A DNA stretch of 35,761 nucleotides from an uncultured Eubacteriales bacterium (lineage in GTDB: Bacteria > Bacillota > Clostridia > Peptostreptococcales > Anaerovoracaceae), in the NCBI GenBank assembly GCA_900320285.1, contig ONRQ01000016.1:1-35761 (forward strand), written 5' to 3'. Made by a program: the position numbers and the translations under genes. The notes under the pieces are model-generated. The model was not told where the DNA came from. It made no database searches and saw only the letters and a program-made list of their open reading frames with translations. Shown here piece by piece: positions 27,464-34,398 of the stretch. Position 1 is the stretch's first letter; the number at the start of each line of letters is the position of its first letter.

Positions 27464-28435
27464 ATGGGTAAACATAAAATCGTTGTGCTGGACGGATATA
27501 CAGAGAATCCCGGAGACCTCAGCTGGGAGCCGCTGGAGGCATTCGGAGAGCTGACGGTGTACGACAGAACGTCCTACAGCGAGTCGGATCTTATAGCGGA
27601 GAGGATAGGTGATGCGGATATAGCCGTTGTAAATAAAACACCTGTAAGCGCTGCCACAATGGATAAGTGCCCTAATCTCAAAGCTGTATTCGTGCTCGCC
27701 ACAGGCTATAACATCGTCGATGTGAAATATGCGAGGAGCAAAGGCATTGATGTGGTCAACGTGCCGACTTACGGTACTCAGAACGTCAGCCAGTTCGCTG
27801 TCAGCCTTCTTATGGAGATATGTTCGCATATAGGACACCACGATCAGGCGGTTAAAGAGGGCAGATGGCAGAGCAACGTTGATTGGTGCTTCTGGGATTA
27901 CCCTCTGATAGAGCTCGCGGATAAGACTGCGGGCATCATAGGGCTCGGAAGGATAGGACAGGCTACGGCAAAGATACTGGGCGCTCTGAATATGGAAGTT
28001 ATCGCTTATGATGCTTTCAGATCCGATGCCGGAGCTGCTGTCGCAGACTACGTTGAACTGGATGAGCTCCTTGGGCGTTCAGATGTCATATTCCTTCACT
28101 GCCCGCTCTTCCCGGAAACAGAAGGGATCATCAATAAAGAGAACATCAGCAAGATGAAAGACGGCGTGATTCTTATCAACAACAGCCGCGGCCCGCTGGT
28201 CAACGAGTATGACCTTGCCGAAGCTCTCGAAAGCGGCAAGGTGTATGCGGCAGCAGTGGACGTTGTATCAACAGAACCTATAAAGGCCGATAATCCGCTT
28301 CTGAACGCTAAAAACTGCATAATAACCCCGCACATCTCCTGGGCAACAAAAGACGCCAGGCAGAGGATCATGGATATTACGGCAGACAACATACGTGAAT
28401 GGGCAAAGGGCAGCCCGGTCAATGTGGTAAATTAA
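27464..28435 (+). CDS. D-2-hydroxyacid dehydrogenase (hydroxypyruvate/glycerate dehydrogenase type)
   Basis: 323 residues from ATG 27464, chosen because CGGAGG precedes it and the earlier ATG at 27401 lies upstream of the terminator stem with no ribosome-binding site. NAD-binding GLGRIGQATA (160-169), followed by the Asp at the end of strand beta-2 (AYDAF, favouring NADH). The catalytic triad R242 (NNSRGPLVNE), E271 (STEPI) and H290 (TPHISWA) is complete. Expected reaction: NADH-linked reduction of a 2-keto acid such as hydroxypyruvate or glyoxylate. Exact substrate not defined. A separate unit from QueT, judged by the promoter downstream. Confidence 0.92.
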   Translation: MGKHKIVVLDGYTENPGDLSWEPLEAFGELTVYDRTSYSESDLIAERIGDADIAVVNKTPVSAATMDKCPNLKAVFVLATGYNIVDVKYARSKGIDVVNVPTYGTQNVSQFAVSLLMEICSHIGHHDQAVKEGRWQSNVDWCFWDYPLIELADKTAGIIGLGRIGQATAKILGALNMEVIAYDAFRSDAGAAVADYVELDELLGRSDVIFLHCPLFPETEGIINKENISKMKDGVILINNSRGPLVNEYDLAEALESGKVYAAAVDVVSTEPIKADNPLLNAKNCIITPHISWATKDARQRIMDITADNIREWAKGSPVNVVN

Positions 28436-28444
28436 ATTTTTTAC

Positions 28445-28473
28445 TGGACACAGCTCATCGCTTACTGTACAAT
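28445..28473 (+). promoter_or_regulatory. Promoter of queT
   Basis: -35 TGGACA (28445-28450), 17-nt spacer, -10 TACAAT (28468-28473). Predicted start near 28480 gives a leader of about 90 nt. Confidence 0.7.
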
Positions 28474-28480
28474 CCTGCGT

Positions 28481-28556
28481 GGACGTCCGCAGAAACCCGG
28501 CGTCCGAAGCAGTTCGGGTCCGATATCCTGCTTCTAAAATAATAAAACCAAAGGAG
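28481..28556 (+). promoter_or_regulatory. Candidate preQ1 riboswitch in the queT leader
   Basis: The leader holds GGACG/CGTCC (28481-28485, 28501-28505). Then comes a preQ1-I-like fold: P1 GAAGCAG (28506-28512) with CTGCTTC (28528-28534), loop beginning TTC-GGGT-C, then an A-rich tail (28535-28547) and ACC (28547-28549) that can pair with GGT of the loop to form an H-type pseudoknot. The AAAGGAG ribosome-binding site starts right after, so pseudoknot formation would block translation. The layout (UUC, P2, C, A-rich tail) matches class I, but the tail is longer than usual and the loop differs. Class unsure. Confidence 0.5.
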
Positions 28557-28568
28557 AAAACAATTTTG

Positions 28569-29075
28569 ATGAAAAACAGAGATCCAAAAGTTCTGAGAAT
28601 CACTCAGGGCGCTGTTATTGCCGCTCTTTACGTGGTTCTCACAATGGTTTTTGCACCGATATCCTTCGGCCCGGTGCAGGTGAGAATAGCTGAAGCCCTG
28701 TGTATAATGCCGATGTTCACGCCGGCAGCGATCCCGGGACTTTTCATAGGCTGTCTGATCGCCAACCTCATCGGAGGAGGCATCATGCTCGATGTTATTT
28801 TCGGAAGCCTCGCTACACTGATCGGAGCTGCCCTCGGATATATGCTCCGCAAAAACCGCTGGCTCGTTCCGCTTCCGGCAGTTATAGCCAACGCGCTAAT
28901 CGTGCCATTTGTACTGAAGTACGGATATGGTGTAGTGGACGTAGCCATCCCGGTGCTGATGTTCCAGATACTGCTGGGCGAGATCGCCGGATGCTATGTG
29001 TTAGGCGAACTGCTATGCACAGCACTTCAGAAAAATGCAGGACGCATTTTCAGGGAATCCCCGGACAATATGTAA
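28569..29075 (+). CDS. queT: QueT family queuosine-precursor transporter
   Basis: 168 residues with about five hydrophobic helices. The family segments GAVIAALYVVLTMVFAPISFG (read in part), GPVQVRIAEALCIMPMF, IGCLIANLIGGG and LDVIFGSLATLIGA are typical of QueT. It imports preQ0/preQ1 or related bases for queuosine tRNA modification. Start ATG 28569 follows AAAGGAG; an in-frame TTG three bases upstream is an alternative, and an ATG at 28479 is in the leader. The preceding leader likely senses preQ1. No queuosine biosynthesis genes lie in the window, which fits salvage. Confidence 0.92.
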   Translation: MKNRDPKVLRITQGAVIAALYVVLTMVFAPISFGPVQVRIAEALCIMPMFTPAAIPGLFIGCLIANLIGGGIMLDVIFGSLATLIGAALGYMLRKNRWLVPLPAVIANALIVPFVLKYGYGVVDVAIPVLMFQILLGEIAGCYVLGELLCTALQKNAGRIFRESPDNM

Positions 29076-29107
29076 TCATATTAAATAAGTGGGCATATCA
29101 AAAATGA

Positions 29108-29137
29108 CCGGAGCTCAGGCTCCGGCCATTTTGTTTT
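29108..29137. terminator. Bidirectional terminator between queT and the GPH transporter gene
   Basis: Stem CCGGAGC (29108-29114) and GCTCCGG (29119-29125), 4-nt loop, extended by AAAATG/CATTTT pairing past one mismatch. Followed by TTTTGTTTTTT on the plus strand and ATTTTTG on the minus strand. The genes converge here. Confidence 0.9.
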
Positions 29138-29153
29138 TTACTTATAGTGTTTG

Positions 29154-30662
29154 TTATTCGGCTTTGTGTCCAAGCTCTTTTACGATGCGGTCGTACTCAT
29201 CTTCGTCGAGTATGTAGTGCTTCTTATAGAGCAGGTAAGCTCCGAGCATCATCAGGAGCGGTATCAGTACCATTACGAGCAGTATCCCGTGGCTCTGACC
29301 GCTGCTTACAGAATTTATAACTGTATCGATCTGGGCAAGCTTCTCGGCTTCAGTGATCGAGCCCATGTTCGCTGCCTGCTCGAGAGAACTGATCTGGTTG
29401 GTATATTTTGTGACTCCGAAGATCAGGTATGAAACTGTTGTGAGGAGCACGCACAGAGCGCTTCCGAACTTGGTGAAGAATGGCCTGATAGAGGCGATGA
29501 TGGCCTCATCCCTGGTGCCGTTCTTGTACTCGTTGTATTCAACAGTATTGATGATCGAAAGCATCATGATCACGTAGTAGCAGTTCATGCCGAGCTGAGC
29601 AAGCATGTATCCGACCGTGGTGATCCAGAATGACGGCATGTTTGCAGGCATGAACAGTCCCGCAGCGAGCATCATGGCAAAACCGACAGTCATAATCAGT
29701 CCGAATCCCTTCATCAGGCTCTTTCTGCTCCACCTGGAGGACAGCCATGGATATGCGATCAGCAGTATTCCCGAAGCGGACAGGCCTATGGTTGAGAACA
29801 GAGAGTAGAGACCGCCTTTATAGCCATATGTAAAGTAGATGTATGTAGATCCGATGCCTCCGACGATCAGATCCGCACCTATCTGGTGCAGAAGGAATAT
29901 TAAGCACATCCATGACAGCTGATCGTTTCCGGTTATTGTTGAGATAATCTTTTTGAAGCTGACCGGCGGCGGAGTGGTATTCATGTACGACCTGTCTTCT
30001 CTGACGCCGAAAATGGTGAAGCAGAGGAAGAGGGGAGCGAGAATACAGAAGATAAGAGCAACTACTCCGTAAGCCGTCTGAGCGTTGCCTCCGATTGCTC
30101 CCGATCCTGTTGTAAGCATCGGTATGAAGAGTCCGGCGAGCCCTCCGCCTATACCGGCGGCAAGGTTGGTCATGGCTGTCAGCTTATCACGTGTGCTGCC
30201 TTCCTTGCTGAGCGAAGGGATCATGCCCCAGTAGGATATGTCGTGCATCGTATACGCGATACTGTAGGCGAAGTAGATGATGCCGAAGAACCATATAAAC
30301 GCCCATCCCTCGAGCCTTACATTGAACGCGAGATACACAACGACCGATGTGCTGAGTATTCCGATCACAAGCCAAGGTTTGTACTTACCCCAGCGCGTCC
30401 TTGTACGCTCTATGATATTGCCCATGAGAGGGTCATTCAGTGCGTCGAATACTCTCGCGCCGATCATGATACCTGTGATCGCCATCAGCTGGGCAGGAGT
30501 CAGATTGTGCGTGAAGAGCACATAGACCAGGATGAAGTTGGTGAACAGATTGTAGATCATGTCTCTCCCGAACGTGCCGAGAGGGAAGAACCACAGATTG
30601 CGCTTTGCCTGCTTTTCGCTTATGCCGGTCTGTGCTGCAGCATAGTCTTTGTTTTTGCTCAT
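29154..30662 (-). CDS. GPH-family (MelB-like) sugar:cation symporter
   Basis: 502 residues with about 12 hydrophobic segments. The glycoside-pentoside-hexuronide signature is clear: ARVFDALNDPLMG after helix 2 and then TRTRWGKYKPWL. The segment AYTMHDISYWGMIPSLS also fits. A long cytoplasmic loop is near residues 220-250, and a charged C terminus ends the protein. It imports sugars or glycosides with a cation. It lies 31 nt downstream of the GH36 gene on the same strand, so uptake of alpha-galactosides for that enzyme is a natural assignment. An AAAGG sequence precedes the ATG. Confidence 0.92.
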   Translation of the reverse strand: MSKNKDYAAAQTGISEKQAKRNLWFFPLGTFGRDMIYNLFTNFILVYVLFTHNLTPAQLMAITGIMIGARVFDALNDPLMGNIIERTRTRWGKYKPWLVIGILSTSVVVYLAFNVRLEGWAFIWFFGIIYFAYSIAYTMHDISYWGMIPSLSKEGSTRDKLTAMTNLAAGIGGGLAGLFIPMLTTGSGAIGGNAQTAYGVVALIFCILAPLFLCFTIFGVREDRSYMNTTPPPVSFKKIISTITGNDQLSWMCLIFLLHQIGADLIVGGIGSTYIYFTYGYKGGLYSLFSTIGLSASGILLIAYPWLSSRWSRKSLMKGFGLIMTVGFAMMLAAGLFMPANMPSFWITTVGYMLAQLGMNCYYVIMMLSIINTVEYNEYKNGTRDEAIIASIRPFFTKFGSALCVLLTTVSYLIFGVTKYTNQISSLEQAANMGSITEAEKLAQIDTVINSVSSGQSHGILLVMVLIPLLMMLGAYLLYKKHYILDEDEYDRIVKELGHKAE

Positions 30663-30693
30663 TTTTTGTACCTTTTTTTCGATTGCGTCAGCT

Positions 30694-32169
30694 TTATTTA
30701 TATTTGGCTATCCAGTCAAGGAAGTGCCTGTCTGTCCAGTCCTTGTTATGCCAGAGCTCTCTGAGCTGCCTGTAGTGCCCGCGCTGTTCTTCATCGTAAT
30801 CTCCCATGTTGTCGGAAGTAAGGAAGAAGCTGCCGTACTGTGCCAGAACTCTTGCGTGGAGATCCTTCTGCTCTTCGCTGAGCTTTATGTTGTCTTTCCT
30901 CAGGAAGAACACATCCGGGTCATTCAGGAAGGCTCTGCCGTCGAGACCTCTCCTGTAGAATGTGTTGAGTATTGCATTCTTTGTTGACGGATACTCTCTG
31001 TTTACATTCCTCATGAGCGGCACGTTGTTCCAGTCAAGACTTGCGTCACAGCCTATCCTGCAGTATTCGACCTTTCCGAAAGCGGGCCCGAGAGGCACTC
31101 CGCATCCGAGAATCATTCCGTCACCGCACCATTCCCTTAGATAATCCATGGCCCTGCACATGCGTCCTCCGCGGCTTTCACCGTCATATGGACCGCCTTC
31201 AGTCTGCCATGGAGCTGCGCTATAGAGAAAGTCCAGCTTCACAAGATCAAAACCCCATTTATTGAATATCTTATCGAAAGTACGCTTCAGGTAGTCCTGC
31301 ACGCCCGGATTATCTATGTCGAGAGCATAAAATCCTCCCCAGTTGCAGCCTGCGTACCATGGTTTGCCGTTATGTTTAAGGAGCCAGTCAGGATGATTTC
31401 TGGCAAGCATTGATTTTACCTGGGCTGAATAGGGAGCAAGCCACAGACCGGCTCTGAAGCCCTTGCCGTGGATGTCATCGACTGATGCCTTCATGCCGCG
31501 CGGGAAACGCTCCGGATTGCAGTCCCAGTCGCCGACCTGCACCTGCCAGCCGTCATCTATCTGGAAAAGGTCTCCATGTTCAAGTATGCCTGCGGCGCCT
31601 TCAAGGTCACGAGTGATGGTTTCATCATTTATCTTGTCGTAATGGTTATACCAGCTTCCGTAGCCGGCGATAGGCTCAGCAGGGCGGCGCTTTATTCCTG
31701 AAGCCCTGAACCAGTCATCAAACACCTCATCGTGGCCGCCTTCAAATGCCGCTATATGCAGATCCTGATCGAACCTGCTGCTGCCGGCGTCTTTCCTTAT
31801 TTTCAGCACACCACCGATCATATCGTAATCGAAGATTGTATAACCGTTGGTCTCATCGGTAGAGCCAATAAGGAGATATGCGTCTTCATACCGTTTGTAA
31901 AAATAGGTGAAACCATGAAAGCATCCCGGCTTTCCCGTGTAATGCATGAAAAAGTGATCACCGTATTTTGTTATGCCCCATGGAGCGCCGATGCGCCGGA
32001 AAATTTTCTTTATGCCGGTGTGGGTATCGGTAGGTTTTACCTCAAAGGAAGAGGTCCATGTCTGATAGCCGTTGAAAAAAGCTCTTTCCGTTGACTTACA
32101 TGGCAGAGCAATTATTATCTCGGATCCTTTGTCTTCCCTGATGAATGGTGTCAGATCGATCCTGCTCAT
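30694..32169 (-). CDS. GH36-type alpha-galactosidase
   Basis: 491 residues from ATG 32169. The GTG two codons earlier overlaps the AGGAGG ribosome-binding site, so I reject it. The N-terminal beta domain runs to about residue 165. The (beta/alpha)8 barrel contains GYGSWYNHYD, FQIDDGWQ (D205, D206), GFRAGLWLAPY, the nucleophile D313 in KLDFLY, and probable acid/base D375 in RIGCDASLDW. The C-terminal beta domain of larger GH36 enzymes is short or missing. No signal peptide, so it works on imported sugar from the GPH symporter in the same operon. Raffinose or melibiose-type substrates are plausible, not proven. Confidence 0.9.
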   Translation of the reverse strand: MSRIDLTPFIREDKGSEIIIALPCKSTERAFFNGYQTWTSSFEVKPTDTHTGIKKIFRRIGAPWGITKYGDHFFMHYTGKPGCFHGFTYFYKRYEDAYLLIGSTDETNGYTIFDYDMIGGVLKIRKDAGSSRFDQDLHIAAFEGGHDEVFDDWFRASGIKRRPAEPIAGYGSWYNHYDKINDETITRDLEGAAGILEHGDLFQIDDGWQVQVGDWDCNPERFPRGMKASVDDIHGKGFRAGLWLAPYSAQVKSMLARNHPDWLLKHNGKPWYAGCNWGGFYALDIDNPGVQDYLKRTFDKIFNKWGFDLVKLDFLYSAAPWQTEGGPYDGESRGGRMCRAMDYLREWCGDGMILGCGVPLGPAFGKVEYCRIGCDASLDWNNVPLMRNVNREYPSTKNAILNTFYRRGLDGRAFLNDPDVFFLRKDNIKLSEEQKDLHARVLAQYGSFFLTSDNMGDYDEEQRGHYRQLRELWHNKDWTDRHFLDWIAKYK

Positions 32170-32175
32170 GAGCAC

Positions 32176-32326
32176 CTCCTTGCTGTATCCATATAATTAT
32201 ACATTATAGAGAAGGCTATTATTATACATTTTGCATACCTATGCTCTATATTTAGCGCACAGTTCCGGTTGAACGTTGAGAGCAAATGTTGTTTAATTAA
32301 CAAATTGGAAAGGTACTGCAAAAGTA
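32176..32326. promoter_or_regulatory. Divergent promoter region, GH36 operon and putative glycoside hydrolase gene
   Basis: For the plus-strand gene: -35 TTGAAC (32269-32274), 17-nt spacer, -10 TTTAAT (32292-32297). For the minus strand, several TATAAT-like boxes lie in the AT-rich part (32190-32230) but none has a convincing -35. No catabolite-repression cre site was recognised. A near-palindrome TTGTTTAATTAACAA overlaps the plus -10 and might be an operator. Confidence 0.6.
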
Positions 32327-34183
32327 ATGTCGAGAGTAGAACGTAACAGAATAAGGGAAGAGGAAAAGAAGCACCGCACACGTCTTGTCAGAGTAAGGGA
32401 CTTTGTGGTGATTTTTGCGTGCCTTATTGGAATGTTCGCATATATAAGCAGCCTTAGTAAGATCACCCCGGAGCCGGAGTACGTCTTTGCCGGAGGTACT
32501 TCGAAAGACGTGCCTGTTTATCTGATCGGACTGCCTCTTGAAGAAGACGCGGCAGAAGCAGAAAAAACAGAGGAAGCTGATGAAGAGGCACCGGCGGAAA
32601 ATGCCGGAGAGCCTTCAGAAGAAAATGCCGGCGAAGCTTTAGAAGAAGCGGGGGAGGAGCAGCAGGAAGAACCTTCCGTAAAAGCAGCTGTTGTAGGCAC
32701 TGTAGTCCGTGGCTCTTCAGTAAAAAAGCTGATCGGAACAAGGACAGTGGATGGTGTTCTATACTGCAAAGTAGAAAATACCGGACTGGAGGGAGCGGTC
32801 GATCTTTACATGAAGGCTGAGAATCTGGTTCCGACTACAGATATGGTTGTGCAGGAGACCGAGGTATATGTAAGAACACCGGTAACCATTTATGCCGAAC
32901 AGGAAGGTCCGGCAATCGGCTCGTTCGCCGCAAAGGGTGCCAGCCTCAGGGTCGCCGGCTACGACAAGCTCCTTGAAGACGGCTCGGTACACAAGTATAA
33001 GGTGGAGTACCAGAAGGACGATGAGACTGCAGAAGGCTTTGTCTACAGCAAATATATCACCGATACCAAAGAGAAAGCCGACGCGGTCTACAACGAAAAC
33101 GGTGTTTACGATAAGGTCAAAAAGGACAAATACGGATTCAACCTATACGGCGGCAAAGCAAAGAACCTCGACTATTATCCTTATGAACGGCCTGCAATAG
33201 AAGGGAACGAGTTCTGTGCCGACGCAAGAGCAATGTATCTCAACTGCGCTGCAGCAGCAAACCCTGACAATTATATAGACCTCATAGAGAAGACAGACTG
33301 TAACGCGGTCGTAGTTGATATAAAGGATGGCGTACTGGCGTGGCCTGCCGCTACAGCAAAGGAGTGGTCACCTAAGTCATACAAGACAGCATATACCTCG
33401 CGAAAGAAGTACAAGAAGGGCATCGACAAACTTAAGGATACCGGTGTCTATATGATAGGCCGCATAGTCGTGTTCAACGATCCTATATACGCGAAAGATC
33501 ATCCTGAAGACTGCATAAAGTACGGCGGTCAGTCAACCTGGCCGAGCGCGTTCTCGCGTGACGTATGGGAATACAATGTAAGGCTGGCTCAGGAGGCTGT
33601 TGAGGAGTTCGGATTCAATGAGATCCAGTTCGACTATGTGAGGTTCCCTGAGAACGCTTATGAAATGTCGAAGAGCGGTGCGGCGAAGTTCCGCAATGTA
33701 TATGGTGAAGAGAAGGGGCAGGCGATACAGAATTTCTGCTTCTACGCAGCCGATCAGATCCACGAGGCCGGAGCATATTTCTCAGTCGACGTATTCGGAG
33801 AGTGTGCATACGGCTACATGACTGCATACGGACAGTACTGGCCGGGCATCTCGAATATAGTGGACGCGATAAGCGCCATGCCTTATACCGACCACATGGG
33901 AGGAGGGGAGACATGGAAAAATCCGTACGGTACAATGAAAGCCTGGGCAAAAAAGGCGCAGAAACGTCAGGAATATCTTGAGCATCCTGCAGCAGCCCGC
34001 ACATGGATAACAGGCTACAATACTCCGTACTGGGCGCCGACAGAAAACTACGGCGAAAAAGAACTCAGGGCACAGATCAAAGGCCTCACAGACGCAGGCC
34101 TTACAGGCGGCTTCATCCCATGGAACGTCAATAATGATCTGGGCAAATACAAGCAGTACAAGAATATATGGAATAAAGACTGA
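32327..34183 (+). CDS. Membrane-anchored putative glycoside hydrolase (DUF4015-like) with SH3-like segment
   Basis: 618 residues. A basic N terminus and a hydrophobic helix (about residues 24-45) anchor it with the bulk outside. A strongly acidic Glu/Ala/Pro linker (72-118) follows, then an SH3-like region (about 120-240) rich in short beta strands. The C-terminal catalytic-like barrel (about 295-610) matches the putative glycoside hydrolase DUF4015 family: NAVVVDIKDG, VYMIGRIVVFND, EIQFDYVRFPE, FSVDVFGECAYG and ISAMPYTDHMG. The acidic residues in QFDYVRFPE and SVDVFG are likely catalytic. It probably acts on cell-surface or environmental polysaccharide. The stop codon lies in the base arm of palindrome C. 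Ribosome-binding site is weak and distant. Confidence 0.85.
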   Translation: MSRVERNRIREEEKKHRTRLVRVRDFVVIFACLIGMFAYISSLSKITPEPEYVFAGGTSKDVPVYLIGLPLEEDAAEAEKTEEADEEAPAENAGEPSEENAGEALEEAGEEQQEEPSVKAAVVGTVVRGSSVKKLIGTRTVDGVLYCKVENTGLEGAVDLYMKAENLVPTTDMVVQETEVYVRTPVTIYAEQEGPAIGSFAAKGASLRVAGYDKLLEDGSVHKYKVEYQKDDETAEGFVYSKYITDTKEKADAVYNENGVYDKVKKDKYGFNLYGGKAKNLDYYPYERPAIEGNEFCADARAMYLNCAAAANPDNYIDLIEKTDCNAVVVDIKDGVLAWPAATAKEWSPKSYKTAYTSRKKYKKGIDKLKDTGVYMIGRIVVFNDPIYAKDHPEDCIKYGGQSTWPSAFSRDVWEYNVRLAQEAVEEFGFNEIQFDYVRFPENAYEMSKSGAAKFRNVYGEEKGQAIQNFCFYAADQIHEAGAYFSVDVFGECAYGYMTAYGQYWPGISNIVDAISAMPYTDHMGGGETWKNPYGTMKAWAKKAQKRQEYLEHPAAARTWITGYNTPYWAPTENYGEKELRAQIKGLTDAGLTGGFIPWNVNNDLGKYKQYKNIWNKD

Positions 34184-34340
34184 AGCCGCACCCGGAGATT
34201 GTCCCGGAGCGGAGCAGCGGCTTACCGACTTGATAAAGACTTTTCTGCTGTCATTACATACCAGCCCTGTGCTTTCCGAACTTACGAAAAACGCCCGCTG
34301 TCAATTCCGCGAGGGAAATCTCCGGAAAGATGCGGCTTCA
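34181..34340. repeat. Imperfect palindrome C, about 160 nt (foldback element)
   Basis: Outer arms TGAAGCCGCA (34181-34190) and TGCGGCTTCA (34331-34340) are perfect 10-nt complements that include the stop codon of the upstream gene. Next CCGGAGATT (34192-34200) pairs with AATCTCCGG (34317-34325), then a bulged G and TCCC with GGGA. Further inward GCGGA and AGCGG pair with TTCCGC and CCGCT. The bulged-G/TCCC-GGGA core is the same as in palindrome A (4095-4168, reverse orientation). A separate canonical terminator follows. Confidence 0.75.
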
Positions 34341-34351
34341 ATAAGACACAA

Positions 34352-34378
34352 AAAAGACTGCCGTCAGGCAGTCTTTTT
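34352..34378. terminator. Bidirectional terminator between the putative glycoside hydrolase and the flavoprotein gene
   Basis: Eleven-base-pair stem AAAAGACTGCC (34352-34362) and GGCAGTCTTTT (34367-34377), 4-nt loop, with T-runs on both strands, at the junction of converging genes. Confidence 0.93.
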
Positions 34379-34398
34379 ACGTCTTATGTGATCAGCAA

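Noticed and set aside
32265..32300. cre site for catabolite repression near the GH36 operon
   Set aside because: The best candidate lacks two central consensus bases.
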